The notes beneath the pieces were generated by a model. The model was not told where the DNA came from, ran no database searches, and saw nothing but the letters and a program-made list of their open reading frames with translations. The translations under genes and the position numbers were made by a program. A DNA stretch of 50,280 nt from JBAZFF01 sp041653495. Lineage in GTDB: Bacteria > Patescibacteriota > Minisyncoccia > Minisyncoccales > RBG-13-42-11. The stretch covers positions 1 through 50,280 of the forward strand of contig JBAZFF010000002.1 of assembly GCA_041653495.1 (NCBI GenBank), given 5' to 3'. Positions 7,868 through 15,749 of this stretch are shown here, piece after piece (within the stretch, counting starts at the first letter, position 1; each line of letters begins with the position of its first letter).

Positions 7868-8999
7868 TCGGCATTATCAAATAAAGATAATCTCCGTCTC
7901 TTTTAGATCTCAACACTGCAGCCTTGTCTGAACCGTTTAAATCCAGGGTTATTTCTGGGTTTTTTTCGTCTCCGGCCATTACGCTCAATATTCCTTCCAA
8001 CAAAAATCTGTGGTTAAAAGAAACTTCGCATGCCTTCCCTTCAATCTTTACTTTGATGGATCCCTTATGTTCTCCCGTGTCCGGATCTTGGCTGAAAACC
8101 AATAACTCCCCCTTTTTGGGATCTGCCTTCACTTTCACTTCGTTAACTTTTCCGCTGAAGAGAGAAGCCAGTTTGATTTGGCCCACCAATTCTTCGGCTT
8201 TGAAGGTAACCTTCGTTTCATAGGATTTGGGAATTATTTCTTGGTAATTCGGGTACTCTCCTTCAATAAGCCTGGATATTATTTGGATGTCGGGATGCTT
8301 TGTCTCGGAGAGCAGGGTCTCAAACATTACTTGGTTTGGGGAGAAGTAGATCGTCATTTCTCCCTCTTTCTCCGCAAAAACATTGATTATTTCTTTGGCG
8401 GTTCTCTGGGGGAGAATGAGGGAATAATTCTTAGATAACGTGGAACTGGCCTTCAAATACATCTTCTTTTCCCCGAGTCTAAAGCTGTCCGTAGCGGTCA
8501 TGGTCACCATATCTTTTTGGAAGGAAAAGTATACGCCCGAAATCTCCACTTTTGTTGAAGAGAAGCTGGCAATATCCACAACTTTGGCTAAGTTTCTACA
8601 AAATAATCCTGCATTAATGTTTAACTTTTCCTCCTCGGAAACTTTGGGAATAATAGGGAATTCTTCTGCGTCTATTCCTTTAATCGTAGTTTCCCTGTTT
8701 TCACATTCAATTTGCAGGTCAACCCCTTTCACTTTCAAAGTTATTGGCTTATTGGGGAGAAAGCTTACAAAACTGGACAATAGCTTTGCGGGCACTGTTA
8801 TTTTTCCTTCTTTCTCTGTTTTTACCAAGGCCCACCACTGGATTCCCATTTCTAAATCCGTGGCCGAAAGGTTCAAGAAGTTCTTTTCTGTTTTTAATAA
8901 AATATTATTTAAAATCGGCAAAGTCAAAGACTTGTTTGAAATTCTTTCTACAACACTAATACCGTATTTTAATTTATCTTTTAATATTGTTGTTATCAT
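7854..8999 (-). CDS. dnaN: DNA polymerase III beta sliding clamp
   Basis: The 381-residue protein matches the three-domain DnaN clamp: start MITTILKDKLKYGISVVERI, central TDSFRLGEKKM, and the C-terminal YLIMPIK that forms the protein-binding pocket edge. It forms the ring that tethers replicative polymerase to DNA. It lies downstream of dnaA on the same strand with a 102-bp gap rich in DnaA boxes. An AGGAGG sequence occurs about 30 nt before the ATG, too far for a standard SD. Confidence 0.96.
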   Translation of the reverse strand: MITTILKDKLKYGISVVERISNKSLTLPILNNILLKTEKNFLNLSATDLEMGIQWWALVKTEKEGKITVPAKLLSSFVSFLPNKPITLKVKGVDLQIECENRETTIKGIDAEEFPIIPKVSEEEKLNINAGLFCRNLAKVVDIASFSSTKVEISGVYFSFQKDMVTMTATDSFRLGEKKMYLKASSTLSKNYSLILPQRTAKEIINVFAEKEGEMTIYFSPNQVMFETLLSETKHPDIQIISRLIEGEYPNYQEIIPKSYETKVTFKAEELVGQIKLASLFSGKVNEVKVKADPKKGELLVFSQDPDTGEHKGSIKVKIEGKACEVSFNHRFLLEGILSVMAGDEKNPEITLDLNGSDKAAVLRSKRDGDYLYLIMPIKTN

Positions 9000-9110
9000 A
9001 GTGGATAACTTTATTTTTGAGATTATTTCCTCCTTTAATTCTTAGTGGTTTGAAAACCGTATAAACTGTGGATATTTAACATCGACCGTTTTATACACAG
9101 ATTATCCAGT
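9000..9110. promoter_or_regulatory. DnaA-box cluster between dnaA and dnaN (oriC candidate)
   Basis: Four matches to TTATNCACA lie in 111 bp: TTATCCACT on the minus strand at 9008-9000 (touching the dnaN start), ATATCCACA on the minus strand at 9075-9067, a perfect TTATACACA at 9091-9099, and TTATCCAGT at 9102-9110. The spacer is AT-rich. This placement beside dnaA/dnaN is typical of bacterial origins; it may also serve dnaN autoregulation by DnaA. Confidence 0.6.
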
Positions 9111-10451
9111 GTAAATTCTTTGTTTTATCAACATGATTTCATTGTTCAAATTCTCGTTGCTTTCCAATTCTTTTGTTATTTTCCCGCAGGCGTGGATGGC
9201 TGTTGTGTGGTCTTTCCCTCCGAACTTTCTGCCGATAAAAGGGTAGGAGCTTTTAAGCTCTTCCCTTAATAAATACATAGCTATTTGCCTTGGCTTTACG
9301 ATTTCTTTTTTTCTGGAAAAAGAAATAATTTCCTTTTCTTTTAGATCGTAAAAAGCAGCTACTGATTCAATGATTTTCTTTGGGCTTGCCACTTTGCTGG
9401 GGGACAATAGTATGTTCTTTAATAGGGACTTTGCGGCTTCCAAGTCAGGCGCCTTGTTATTCGTCCTCTGGAAGGCCACGAGCCTGTTTAAGGCCCCTTC
9501 CAGCTCCCTTATGTTCTTTTGTATGTTTATGGCTAAATAATCTAAAACGTCATCTGAAAACTCCAATCCTTTTTCCTGGGATTTCGTCTTTAGAATAGCC
9601 AGCCTGGTTTCATAATCCGGATATCCGATATCCCCGGTCATCCCACCTTCGAACCTGGACCTTAGCCTTTCCGCAAGGGCCGGGATGGCCTTCGGCGGCC
9701 TGTCGGAAGACAAGATTATCTGTTTATTGTCTTCATAAAGAGTGTTAAAGGTATGGAAGAATTCTTCCTGGGTTTTTTCTTTTCCGGCAAGGAATTGGAC
9801 ATCGTCCAGAATTAAAACGTCTATAGACCTGTATTTCTTCTTAAAAGTTTCTACATCGTGATTCTTTATTGACGAAACTATCCCGGCTGTGAATTTTTCG
9901 GCGGGGATGTACCTTACTTTTTTGTCAGGAAAGTTTTTAAGCACTGCGTTTCCTATGGATTGGAGAAGGTGGGTTTTTCCGAGGCCTACTCCGCCATAGA
10001 TAAAAAGGGGATTGTACACCAGTCCCGGCTTGTTCGCCACTGCCCAAGCGGCAGCATGAGCTAATTCATTGGAGGGCCCTACGACGAAAGTATCGAAAGT
10101 ATATTTAGGATTGAGGTTCGTTTCCTTGTCTATCTTGAATTCTTCTATCTCCATTTGCCCCAAAGATGATTCTGACACAGAACGCCTCGGAGAAGACTTT
10201 AGTTCTGATTTTCCCAAGACATATTTTACATCCCTGACCTCTCTGTCTAATTCGGCCACGATCTTTAAAATGGTCCTTCCGTATTTGTTTTCCAGCCACT
10301 CTTTGGCAAAAGAATTCGGGACGGACACCTGAACCTGGCCCCCTTCATATGAGACAACGCCCGTGTCTTTAAACCAGGTAGAGAAATTAGCCTGGGAGAT
10401 ATTTAACTGAATCTGAGCAAGGACCGCTTGCCACAATTCTTCTTTAGACAT
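9102..10451 (-). CDS. dnaA: Chromosomal replication initiator DnaA
   Basis: The 449-residue protein has all four DnaA domains: domain I (MSKEELWQAVLAQIQ...FSTWF), a linker, the AAA+ domain with Walker A GGVGLGKTHL, Walker B DVLILDDVQFLAGKE and an arginine-containing sensor region, and the domain IV helix-turn-helix signature DHTTAIHAC that reads DnaA boxes. It melts the origin and loads the helicase. Boxes occur on both sides of the gene, consistent with origin function and autorepression. It is divergent from rpmH, the order seen in many bacteria. Confidence 0.97.
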   Translation of the reverse strand: MSKEELWQAVLAQIQLNISQANFSTWFKDTGVVSYEGGQVQVSVPNSFAKEWLENKYGRTILKIVAELDREVRDVKYVLGKSELKSSPRRSVSESSLGQMEIEEFKIDKETNLNPKYTFDTFVVGPSNELAHAAAWAVANKPGLVYNPLFIYGGVGLGKTHLLQSIGNAVLKNFPDKKVRYIPAEKFTAGIVSSIKNHDVETFKKKYRSIDVLILDDVQFLAGKEKTQEEFFHTFNTLYEDNKQIILSSDRPPKAIPALAERLRSRFEGGMTGDIGYPDYETRLAILKTKSQEKGLEFSDDVLDYLAINIQKNIRELEGALNRLVAFQRTNNKAPDLEAAKSLLKNILLSPSKVASPKKIIESVAAFYDLKEKEIISFSRKKEIVKPRQIAMYLLREELKSSYPFIGRKFGGKDHTTAIHACGKITKELESNENLNNEIMLIKQRIYTG

Positions 10452-10545
10452 AGGTCAAAGACCAAGTAATTAATGGATTTTTCATGATAGCACAAAGTCA
10501 AAATTATGAAAATGAACACAAAATCTCTTTCCCCTGTTAACAACT

Positions 10546-10565
10546 TGAGGATAAATTGTGGAAAA
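10546..10565 (-). promoter_or_regulatory. DnaA boxes upstream of dnaA
   Basis: Minus-strand TTTTCCACA (10565-10557) and TTATCCTCA (10554-10546) lie side by side in the dnaA-rpmH spacer, each close to TTATCCACA. The surrounding 10460-10620 region is AT-rich. They may form the second half of the origin or repress dnaA. Confidence 0.5.
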
Positions 10566-10574
10566 TAACCCAAA

Positions 10575-10603
10575 TTGACTCGTTCTCTTTTTTCTGATAT
10601 TAT
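10575..10603 (+). promoter_or_regulatory. rpmH operon promoter
   Basis: TTGACT (10575-10580), 17 bp, TATTAT (10598-10603), 19 nt before the rpmH ATG. It would drive rpmH-rnpA-yidD-yidC-jag, genes that touch or overlap from end to end. Confidence 0.7.
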
Positions 10604-10622
10604 AATACATTAATAAAAAAAT

Positions 10623-10757
10623 ATGTCTATAACATATAAAGCAAAAAAGAAAAAAAGACAGAGGAAGCACGGATTCTTAAAAAGGATGCAGACTTCTTAT
10701 GGCCGAGATGTTATTTCCAGAAGGAGAAGAAAAAAGAGGGCCAGAACAACTATTTAA
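10623..10757 (+). CDS. rpmH: 50S ribosomal protein L34
   Basis: The short frame from ATG 10623 to TAA 10757 encodes 44 residues. It carries the L34 hallmark KHGFLKRMQTSYGRDVI followed by SRRRRKKRAR, a basic peptide of normal length that packs into 23S rRNA. The N-terminus SITYKAKKKKRQR is slightly longer than the usual MKRTYQPS start. It precedes rnpA by 1 nt, the classic rpmH-rnpA order next to dnaA. Confidence 0.95.
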   Translation: MSITYKAKKKKRQRKHGFLKRMQTSYGRDVISRRRRKKRARTTI

Positions 10758-10758
10758 G

Positions 10759-11094
10759 ATGTCTTTAAAGATAAGCCGCCTTCAAAAAAAAAGCGACATA
10801 GATTCAGTCTTTAAAAAAGGAAAAAGCTTCAGGGAAGGACTGATCCTTTTGAAGGTCTTAAAAACAGATTTAGAAAGTTCCCGTTTTGCTTTCGTCATCT
10901 CCCATAAGGTTTCTAAGAAATCGACCGTTAGAAACAAATTAAGGAGAAGATTGAAAAACATATTCCAGAGTTTTCTGAAAGACGGAAAGGGAACGTCTGC
11001 TGACATCTTAGTCATAGCTTTTCCGGGGCTGGAAAAGAAGGAATACAAAGAGTTGGGAGAAACAGTAGAAAGAGTATTTAAGAGAACCAGATGA
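10759..11094 (+). CDS. rnpA: Ribonuclease P protein component
   Basis: The ATG at 10759, 1 nt after rpmH, gives 111 residues; an in-frame extension to 10699 would overlap rpmH and is rejected. The RNR motif KVSKKSTVRNKLRRRL, an N-terminal LQKKSDIDSVFKKGKSF and the FAFVISHKV strand are characteristic. The protein binds the 5' leader of pre-tRNA together with the catalytic RNA. The stop codon overlaps the yidD start (ATGA). Confidence 0.95.
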   Translation: MSLKISRLQKKSDIDSVFKKGKSFREGLILLKVLKTDLESSRFAFVISHKVSKKSTVRNKLRRRLKNIFQSFLKDGKGTSADILVIAFPGLEKKEYKELGETVERVFKRTR

Positions 11095-11300
11095 TCAAAG
11101 AGATTGTTTTAAAGACAATAAACTTCTATCAAAAGTATGTTTCTGCCGGCCTGGGGAAGAATTGCAGATTTTACCCAAGCTGTTCTGCTTACACGGCCCT
11201 TTCTATAGAGAAGTACGGGGTTTTGGCGGGGGCAGCAAAAGGTATTAAAAGAATATTAAAATGCCATCCTTTTAATGAAGGAGGCGTAGACTTACCATAA
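11091..11300 (+). CDS. yidD: Membrane protein insertion efficiency factor YidD
   Basis: The 69-residue protein has the conserved YQKYVSAGLGKNCRFYPSCSAY with the paired cysteines, and ends in HPFNEGGVDLP, matching the family's HP.. GG.DP tail. It has an amphipathic N-terminal helix and sits at the membrane near YidC. It overlaps rnpA by 4 nt and lies 4 nt before yidC, in the conserved order. Confidence 0.95.
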   Translation: MIKEIVLKTINFYQKYVSAGLGKNCRFYPSCSAYTALSIEKYGVLAGAAKGIKRILKCHPFNEGGVDLP

Positions 11301-11304
11301 TAAT

Positions 11305-12036
11305 ATGAATTTCTTTATAGACGCTTTCTACACGATATTATACGAGCCTCTTTTTAACATTTTAGTCCTGCTTTATGAGTATATTCCGGGAAGGGACTTT
11401 GGGGTGGCCGTAATCGTCTTAACCTTGATAATAAGGTTCCTGCTGTATCCATTAATGATGAAATCCATAAGGTCTCAGAAGATAATGGCGGAGCTTCAGC
11501 CAAAGATAAAAGAGATACAGGAGAAGTATAAAGACGACAAGGAAAAGCAAACTAAGGAAATGATGGATCTTTACAAGAGGGAGAAGTTCAATCCTTTTGG
11601 AGGATGCCTTCCCTTGTTGTTGCAGCTGCCTATTTTATTGGCGCTTTACAGAGTTTTTTGGAGCGGTCTGACTGACGGGGCTATGACCCACTTGTACAGC
11701 TTTGTGCCGAATCCCGGAGTAATAGATCCGTTCTTCTTGGGGATACTGGACCTTTCTGCTCCAAATACAGTCATGGCCGTAATCGCCGGAGTAGCCCAAT
11801 TCTTCCAGACAAAAACAATGAATAAGATCAGCGCTGTTTCTGACAATAAGAATCAGCTGGCCGGATTAATGCAGAAGCAGATGGTTTATTTCTTCCCGAT
11901 ATTTACGGTGATAATCCTTTTCAATCTCCCCTCGGCCATAGGGCTTTATTGGATTATAACCGCCCTATTCTCCGTTTGGCAGCAGAAATTAGTGTTTAAA
12001 AAGAATAATGACCAAGGAACAGTTAAAACAAATTAA
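11305..12036 (+). CDS. yidC: YidC/Oxa1 family membrane protein insertase
   Basis: The 243-residue protein has the five-helix Oxa1 core without the large periplasmic domain of Gram-negative YidC. The hydrophilic-groove arginine is in LIIRFLLYPL (about residue 44). Cytoplasmic coiled coil SQKIMAELQPKIKEIQEKYK follows the first core helix. Then come the FNPFGGCLPLLLQLPILLALYR helix and a final helix ending SVWQQKLVFKK. It inserts membrane proteins alone or with Sec. The jag start lies inside its 3' end (29-bp overlap). Confidence 0.95.
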   Translation: MNFFIDAFYTILYEPLFNILVLLYEYIPGRDFGVAVIVLTLIIRFLLYPLMMKSIRSQKIMAELQPKIKEIQEKYKDDKEKQTKEMMDLYKREKFNPFGGCLPLLLQLPILLALYRVFWSGLTDGAMTHLYSFVPNPGVIDPFFLGILDLSAPNTVMAVIAGVAQFFQTKTMNKISAVSDNKNQLAGLMQKQMVYFFPIFTVIILFNLPSAIGLYWIITALFSVWQQKLVFKKNNDQGTVKTN

Positions 12037-12466
12037 GAAAGAAACAGAGGAGTTTTTCAAAAAGACTACTTTTGAAGTGGAAGTGGAAGTCTTGCCGGAA
12101 AACGAAAAAACCGTCCCCATAAGAATAACTGCCCAAGACCCCCAGGTTTTAATAGGAGAAGGAGGGCAGACTTTGTCAGAAATGCAGCATTTGTTGAAAT
12201 CAATCCTAAAGAAAAAGATACAGGAAGAGTTCTATATTAATTTAGATATCAACGGTTACAAAGAAAAGAAAGAGGACTATTTGAGAGAAATGGTCCGTTC
12301 TATCGCAGACGAAGTAATTTTAACCAAAAGAGAAAGAGAGCTTCCTCCTATGCCGTCTTACGAAAGGAGAATAGTCCACATGGAGCTTTCTACCAGAGAG
12401 GGTGTAGAGGCAGAAAGCGTTGGAGAAGAGCCCGAGAGGAGAGTAGTGGTGAAGCCAAAATCCTAG
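12008..12466 (+). CDS. jag: Jag/KhpB-like RNA-binding protein (KH-R3H)
   Basis: The 152-residue protein has a KH domain with the GxxG loop IGEGGQTL and an R3H domain with ERRIVHMEL (R-x3-H). The N-terminal Jag domain is absent apart from a short helix. The family (KhpB/EloR/Jag) binds RNA and influences cell elongation in Gram-positives. It overlaps yidC by 29 bp. Its stop overlaps the convergent virB4 stop in CTAG, so no terminator separates the two units. Confidence 0.9.
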   Translation: MTKEQLKQIKKETEEFFKKTTFEVEVEVLPENEKTVPIRITAQDPQVLIGEGGQTLSEMQHLLKSILKKKIQEEFYINLDINGYKEKKEDYLREMVRSIADEVILTKRERELPPMPSYERRIVHMELSTREGVEAESVGEEPERRVVVKPKS

Positions 12467-14283
12467 ATTTCTTGTTTTTCTATTGTTTCTTTTGCCAAGT
12501 TCGCCTTGGCCTCTTTTATTTTCACAAGCTCTTCAGGAGAGGTGGTAATAAACTGGTCTTCTATATAAGAGGCTACCACTTTTATCACAACATGCTTCTG
12601 CCCAGCGAAGAATATTCCTTCTCCTACTTCTGCCTGGAGCAAAGTTAATTTTTCTTGCTCCGTCAGATTAAATGTTTTTTGTACAACTTCAATGGTGGCA
12701 GAACTTTGTTTCATCAAAAATTGCAGGGAGGAGTTGGTAATTATAGGTTTTCCGTAGTCTGACTTCATAAAGTCATTGATGTCTTGGGTTATCGTCGTGA
12801 CCCCAAGCCAGTATTTTCTGGCTCTCTTGCAGATGCCGAAAAGGAAGGAAGCCCCGTCTTCAGTCTGCATTATCCACCAAGCCTCATCTACAACCAGTAT
12901 CCTCTTTTTAAGTTCGGAGCGGACTTTATTCCAGATATATCTCATTATTATAAACATAGCCATTGGTCTTAGTTCGTCTTCCATGTCCCTGATGCCAAAA
13001 GCCACAAAGGGCTTGTCCATAGAGATATTCGTCGGTTGGTTAAAGAAAGTTGAAAAAGTTCCTTTAGTGAACTTCCTCACCCTTTTTACTAAAGAATCCG
13101 CCCCTTCCATACCCTTGAGAATGTCCTCAAAGTCGGACATTAGCGGAATGTTTTCATTCCATTTTCTGGGATCTGATTCGGGAGTTATATCTTTTGCGGC
13201 GTAAGTTTCAGTAAGCGCTCTGTCTATAATAGCGTCTTCTTCCGGAGTAAGTCCTCCCAGCATTATTCTTAAAAGTCCCACCAGGTTTATTATGTTTGAC
13301 CTTAAGACATCAGCTGGTTTTTCATCCTCCCTCGGGACGGGAAGGTCAAAGGGATTTATATGATTATCCGAAGACAAAGACATGTCCATAAATGATCCTC
13401 CGATGGCGTCTGAAAGATTTCGGTATTCATTCTCCGGGTCGAGAATAATAATGTCCACTCCCAGCATTAGAGATCTCAGTATTTCAAGCTTAATGGCATA
13501 GGATTTCCCAGAGCCAGACTTAGCAAAGACTATTGAATTTGCATTTTCAAGGCTGAATCGGTCGAATAGAATCAGTGAATTATTGTGAAGATTTATTCCG
13601 TAAAGTATTCCTTCATTTGAGCTTAAGTCAAAGGAAACGAAAGGAAATGTGCTAGAAAGAGAACTCGTGTCCATGGAATTGTGAATCATGAGTTGGTCTA
13701 ATCCATAAGGGGAGGTTGAATTGAATCCTTCTTTCTGTTGGTATAGGGCAGGTTTTATGTATATAAGTCTAGATTCCAGAATAGATCTTAAGGTTACTTC
13801 TATGTCTTTCAAATCTTTTTCTTCTTTCCCATATACAGTAAGATACAGTCCGAACTTAAACATCCTTTCTTGGGCAGTTTGGAGCCTATCTCGGAGGCCT
13901 TCCATGTCCTGATATGCGGTTTCCAAAGCAGGGTCTCTTATCAGTCCTTTTTCTTCTCTAGCCATTATTTCTGCCTGTACTTCCGTCACTCTCTTTCTGA
14001 GTTGTTTTAAAACCTCGTCCGTTTCAATGGGATGGATATGAAAACTGATATCCATGGGAGTGTCCAAGTTTATGACTGGCGAGAACCAAGAGGTGCTTAA
14101 ATATCTTGGGTAAGAGAATATGAAAAAAGACTTGGTGATTCTTTTTCCCAAATTTAAGAATTCAGGATTCACCATTATAGAGGAAGGAGCTATCAGGTCC
14201 GTAACGTCTATCGGTTTTTCTTCAAATAATTGTTCACCTGGTTCTTCTTCAGTTTTCTTTTTTTTCTTTGAGAATAAACCCAT
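12463..14283 (-). CDS. VirB4/TraC-type secretion ATPase, C-terminal ATPase portion
   Basis: The 606-residue protein contains Walker A AKSGSGKS (residues 254-261), LDPENEY, and Walker B RILVVDEAWWIMQ, followed by RKYWLGVTTITQD with the sensor glutamine. This is the VirB4 ATPase that powers type IV secretion/conjugation machines at the inner membrane. Residues 30-230 correspond to the middle part of VirB4. The extreme N-terminal domain is encoded by the preceding gene, which overlaps it by 1 nt (TAATG). No relaxase or VirD4 coupling protein is seen nearby, so the machine may serve DNA uptake or pilus functions rather than conjugation. Confidence 0.9.
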   Translation of the reverse strand: MGLFSKKKKKTEEEPGEQLFEEKPIDVTDLIAPSSIMVNPEFLNLGKRITKSFFIFSYPRYLSTSWFSPVINLDTPMDISFHIHPIETDEVLKQLRKRVTEVQAEIMAREEKGLIRDPALETAYQDMEGLRDRLQTAQERMFKFGLYLTVYGKEEKDLKDIEVTLRSILESRLIYIKPALYQQKEGFNSTSPYGLDQLMIHNSMDTSSLSSTFPFVSFDLSSNEGILYGINLHNNSLILFDRFSLENANSIVFAKSGSGKSYAIKLEILRSLMLGVDIIILDPENEYRNLSDAIGGSFMDMSLSSDNHINPFDLPVPREDEKPADVLRSNIINLVGLLRIMLGGLTPEEDAIIDRALTETYAAKDITPESDPRKWNENIPLMSDFEDILKGMEGADSLVKRVRKFTKGTFSTFFNQPTNISMDKPFVAFGIRDMEDELRPMAMFIIMRYIWNKVRSELKKRILVVDEAWWIMQTEDGASFLFGICKRARKYWLGVTTITQDINDFMKSDYGKPIITNSSLQFLMKQSSATIEVVQKTFNLTEQEKLTLLQAEVGEGIFFAGQKHVVIKVVASYIEDQFITTSPEELVKIKEAKANLAKETIEKQEI

Positions 14284-14906
14284 TATTTTATAAATTCTGG
14301 GGGTAATTCTGGATAATAACCGACTTCTGCGTCATCTGGATGATATAAGCCCCAAAAAAGCTCAATTAATTCAGAAGTGTTTAAAGGGCTGCATTGAAGT
14401 CCGCATCTCCTAAGCCCCATGACTACAAATTCCATTCTTTGCCAAAGCTGTGATTTTGATCTTTGGAATTGTTCTTCTGTAGTTTCTTGGCCAAGTTTTT
14501 GTTTATTGAATCCCGGTATAGTGATCAAAGTGAATGGAACTACGACAAAAAATGTTTTTGATAATATCTGTCCCCCTGAAATCAGTTCTTCAATGAATTT
14601 TCGATATTCTACTATTTGAATCTTTAATAGTTCATTAGTCTGCTTCTTAGCTATTTCCTCCAACTTGTCCAAATAGCCGGTAATATTCAGTTTTCTGGAT
14701 TGGATCACGATTTCTATGGAGAAATCCAAGGAGTTGAGAAAATCCTGGAACTCATAAATAGTGGCCTCCTGCTCTTCGGGGGACTTTAATGCAAAGTTCA
14801 AAGAGGAAACCATAAGTACGCCCCTTAAGGATTTATTCTTTAAAAGAGTCACCCCTTCCCTTATTTGCTCTATTTCCAAGAATTGTTGGGTTGAAGCCTT
14901 CGCCAT
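14283..14906 (-). CDS. TraC/VirB4 N-terminal-domain-like protein (split gene)
   Basis: The 207-residue protein has no P-loop. It starts with a region (EIEQIREGVTLLKNKSLRGVLMVSS) that resembles the N-terminal beta-rich domain of TraC/VirB4, followed by helices with an SRKLNITGYL motif. It overlaps virB4 by 1 nt and shares a TAATG junction with the PrgI gene upstream, so it is part of one translationally coupled unit. I infer that it forms the missing N-domain of the downstream ATPase in trans. Confidence 0.7.
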   Translation of the reverse strand: MAKASTQQFLEIEQIREGVTLLKNKSLRGVLMVSSLNFALKSPEEQEATIYEFQDFLNSLDFSIEIVIQSRKLNITGYLDKLEEIAKKQTNELLKIQIVEYRKFIEELISGGQILSKTFFVVVPFTLITIPGFNKQKLGQETTEEQFQRSKSQLWQRMEFVVMGLRRCGLQCSPLNTSELIELFWGLYHPDDAEVGYYPELPPEFIK

Positions 14907-15289
14907 TATTTTGTTTCTATTTTAGTCTTGATTTTTTTAAGCTGTCCGCCCTGAATTACATTAAGCGGAGAACCTTCTGCTGTTTCGTCGGCGGTCTTTC
15001 TTAAAATTATCTGCTTTTTCTTCCATATATACATTTTCGGCATAAAACTAAATTTTAAAAAGCTTCCCAAAACAGCCGGGAGGCTCCTGCCGTTTATCTT
15101 TAAAAATGCTAAAGCAGCGGCTCCTCCTATTATGATTATGCAGGCTGCGATAAACATAGAGAAGGGAAGGGCAAAATAAAGGATAAAGCAAACTCCTCCA
15201 GCCAAGGCCATATAGATGAACTGGTTGAAGGTCATGGGGCCAATAATCTTAGCCTGGTGTTCAATGAATTGTGGCACCGCAAATCTCAT
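14906..15289 (-). CDS. PrgI family (VirB3-like) membrane protein
   Basis: The 127-residue protein begins RFAVPQFIEHQAKIIGPMTFNQFIY and has two adjacent membrane helices (about residues 26-68), then a basic tail YIWKKKQIILRK. This is the PrgI/VirB3 layout: a small inner-membrane subunit that docks VirB4. The gene lies directly before the VirB4 pair, as in Gram-positive type IV secretion operons. Spacing to neighbours is 1 nt or less. Confidence 0.85.
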   Translation of the reverse strand: MRFAVPQFIEHQAKIIGPMTFNQFIYMALAGGVCFILYFALPFSMFIAACIIIIGGAAALAFLKINGRSLPAVLGSFLKFSFMPKMYIWKKKQIILRKTADETAEGSPLNVIQGGQLKKIKTKIETK

Positions 15290-15290
15290 A

Positions 15291-15743
15291 TTAATTTATT
15301 GATTCCCTGTAGGTGTCGGGTTCAGAACTAGGTGCCTCCTCTTCTTTAGGCTTTTCTGGTCCAGGAGTTAATTCTTTTTTTATTTCCTTTATTTCCTCCC
15401 CCTCTTCTTTTATAGGGGCAATTCTATTTAATTCAGCGAGCAATTCTTTTACTGGGTAGAAAACCAATTTATTGATAGTTCTCCCTAGCTCTTTCGCTTC
15501 CCCTTCTTTCATTTTTAATTCCTTTTCTACTTCCTCTTGGAATTCGTCCGGCGGCAATATCCCCATCAAAACCTTTCCCGCTAGGTGAGCCACTAAGGGG
15601 ATTTGGTCGTTTTGCAATCCCTGGTCCGTGCAAGCATTGAATATGCTTTCTGCAGACTCTTGGGAATATATAGCCTCCTTTAATTCTTCGGGCAGGCCAT
15701 CATACATTTTCTTTAGTTGTTCTTTTGTGTATTTTGTAGCCAT
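15291..15743 (-). CDS. Hypothetical acidic protein of the secretion cassette
   Basis: The 150-residue soluble protein has an N-terminal helical domain (YTKEQLKKMYDGLPEELKEAI...) and a Glu/Pro-rich tail predicted to be disordered. It has no signal or membrane segment. It sits 6 nt after the VirB6-like gene and 1 nt before the PrgI gene, so it is part of the cassette. I do not recognise the family; a cytoplasmic adaptor or regulator role is a guess. Confidence 0.75.
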   Translation of the reverse strand: MATKYTKEQLKKMYDGLPEELKEAIYSQESAESIFNACTDQGLQNDQIPLVAHLAGKVLMGILPPDEFQEEVEKELKMKEGEAKELGRTINKLVFYPVKELLAELNRIAPIKEEGEEIKEIKKELTPGPEKPKEEEAPSSEPDTYRESIN

Positions 15744-15749
15744 AAATTT

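Noticed and set aside
9020..9040. AGGAGG upstream of dnaN as its ribosome binding site
   Set aside because: It lies about 30 nt before the ATG and no alternative in-frame start is near it.
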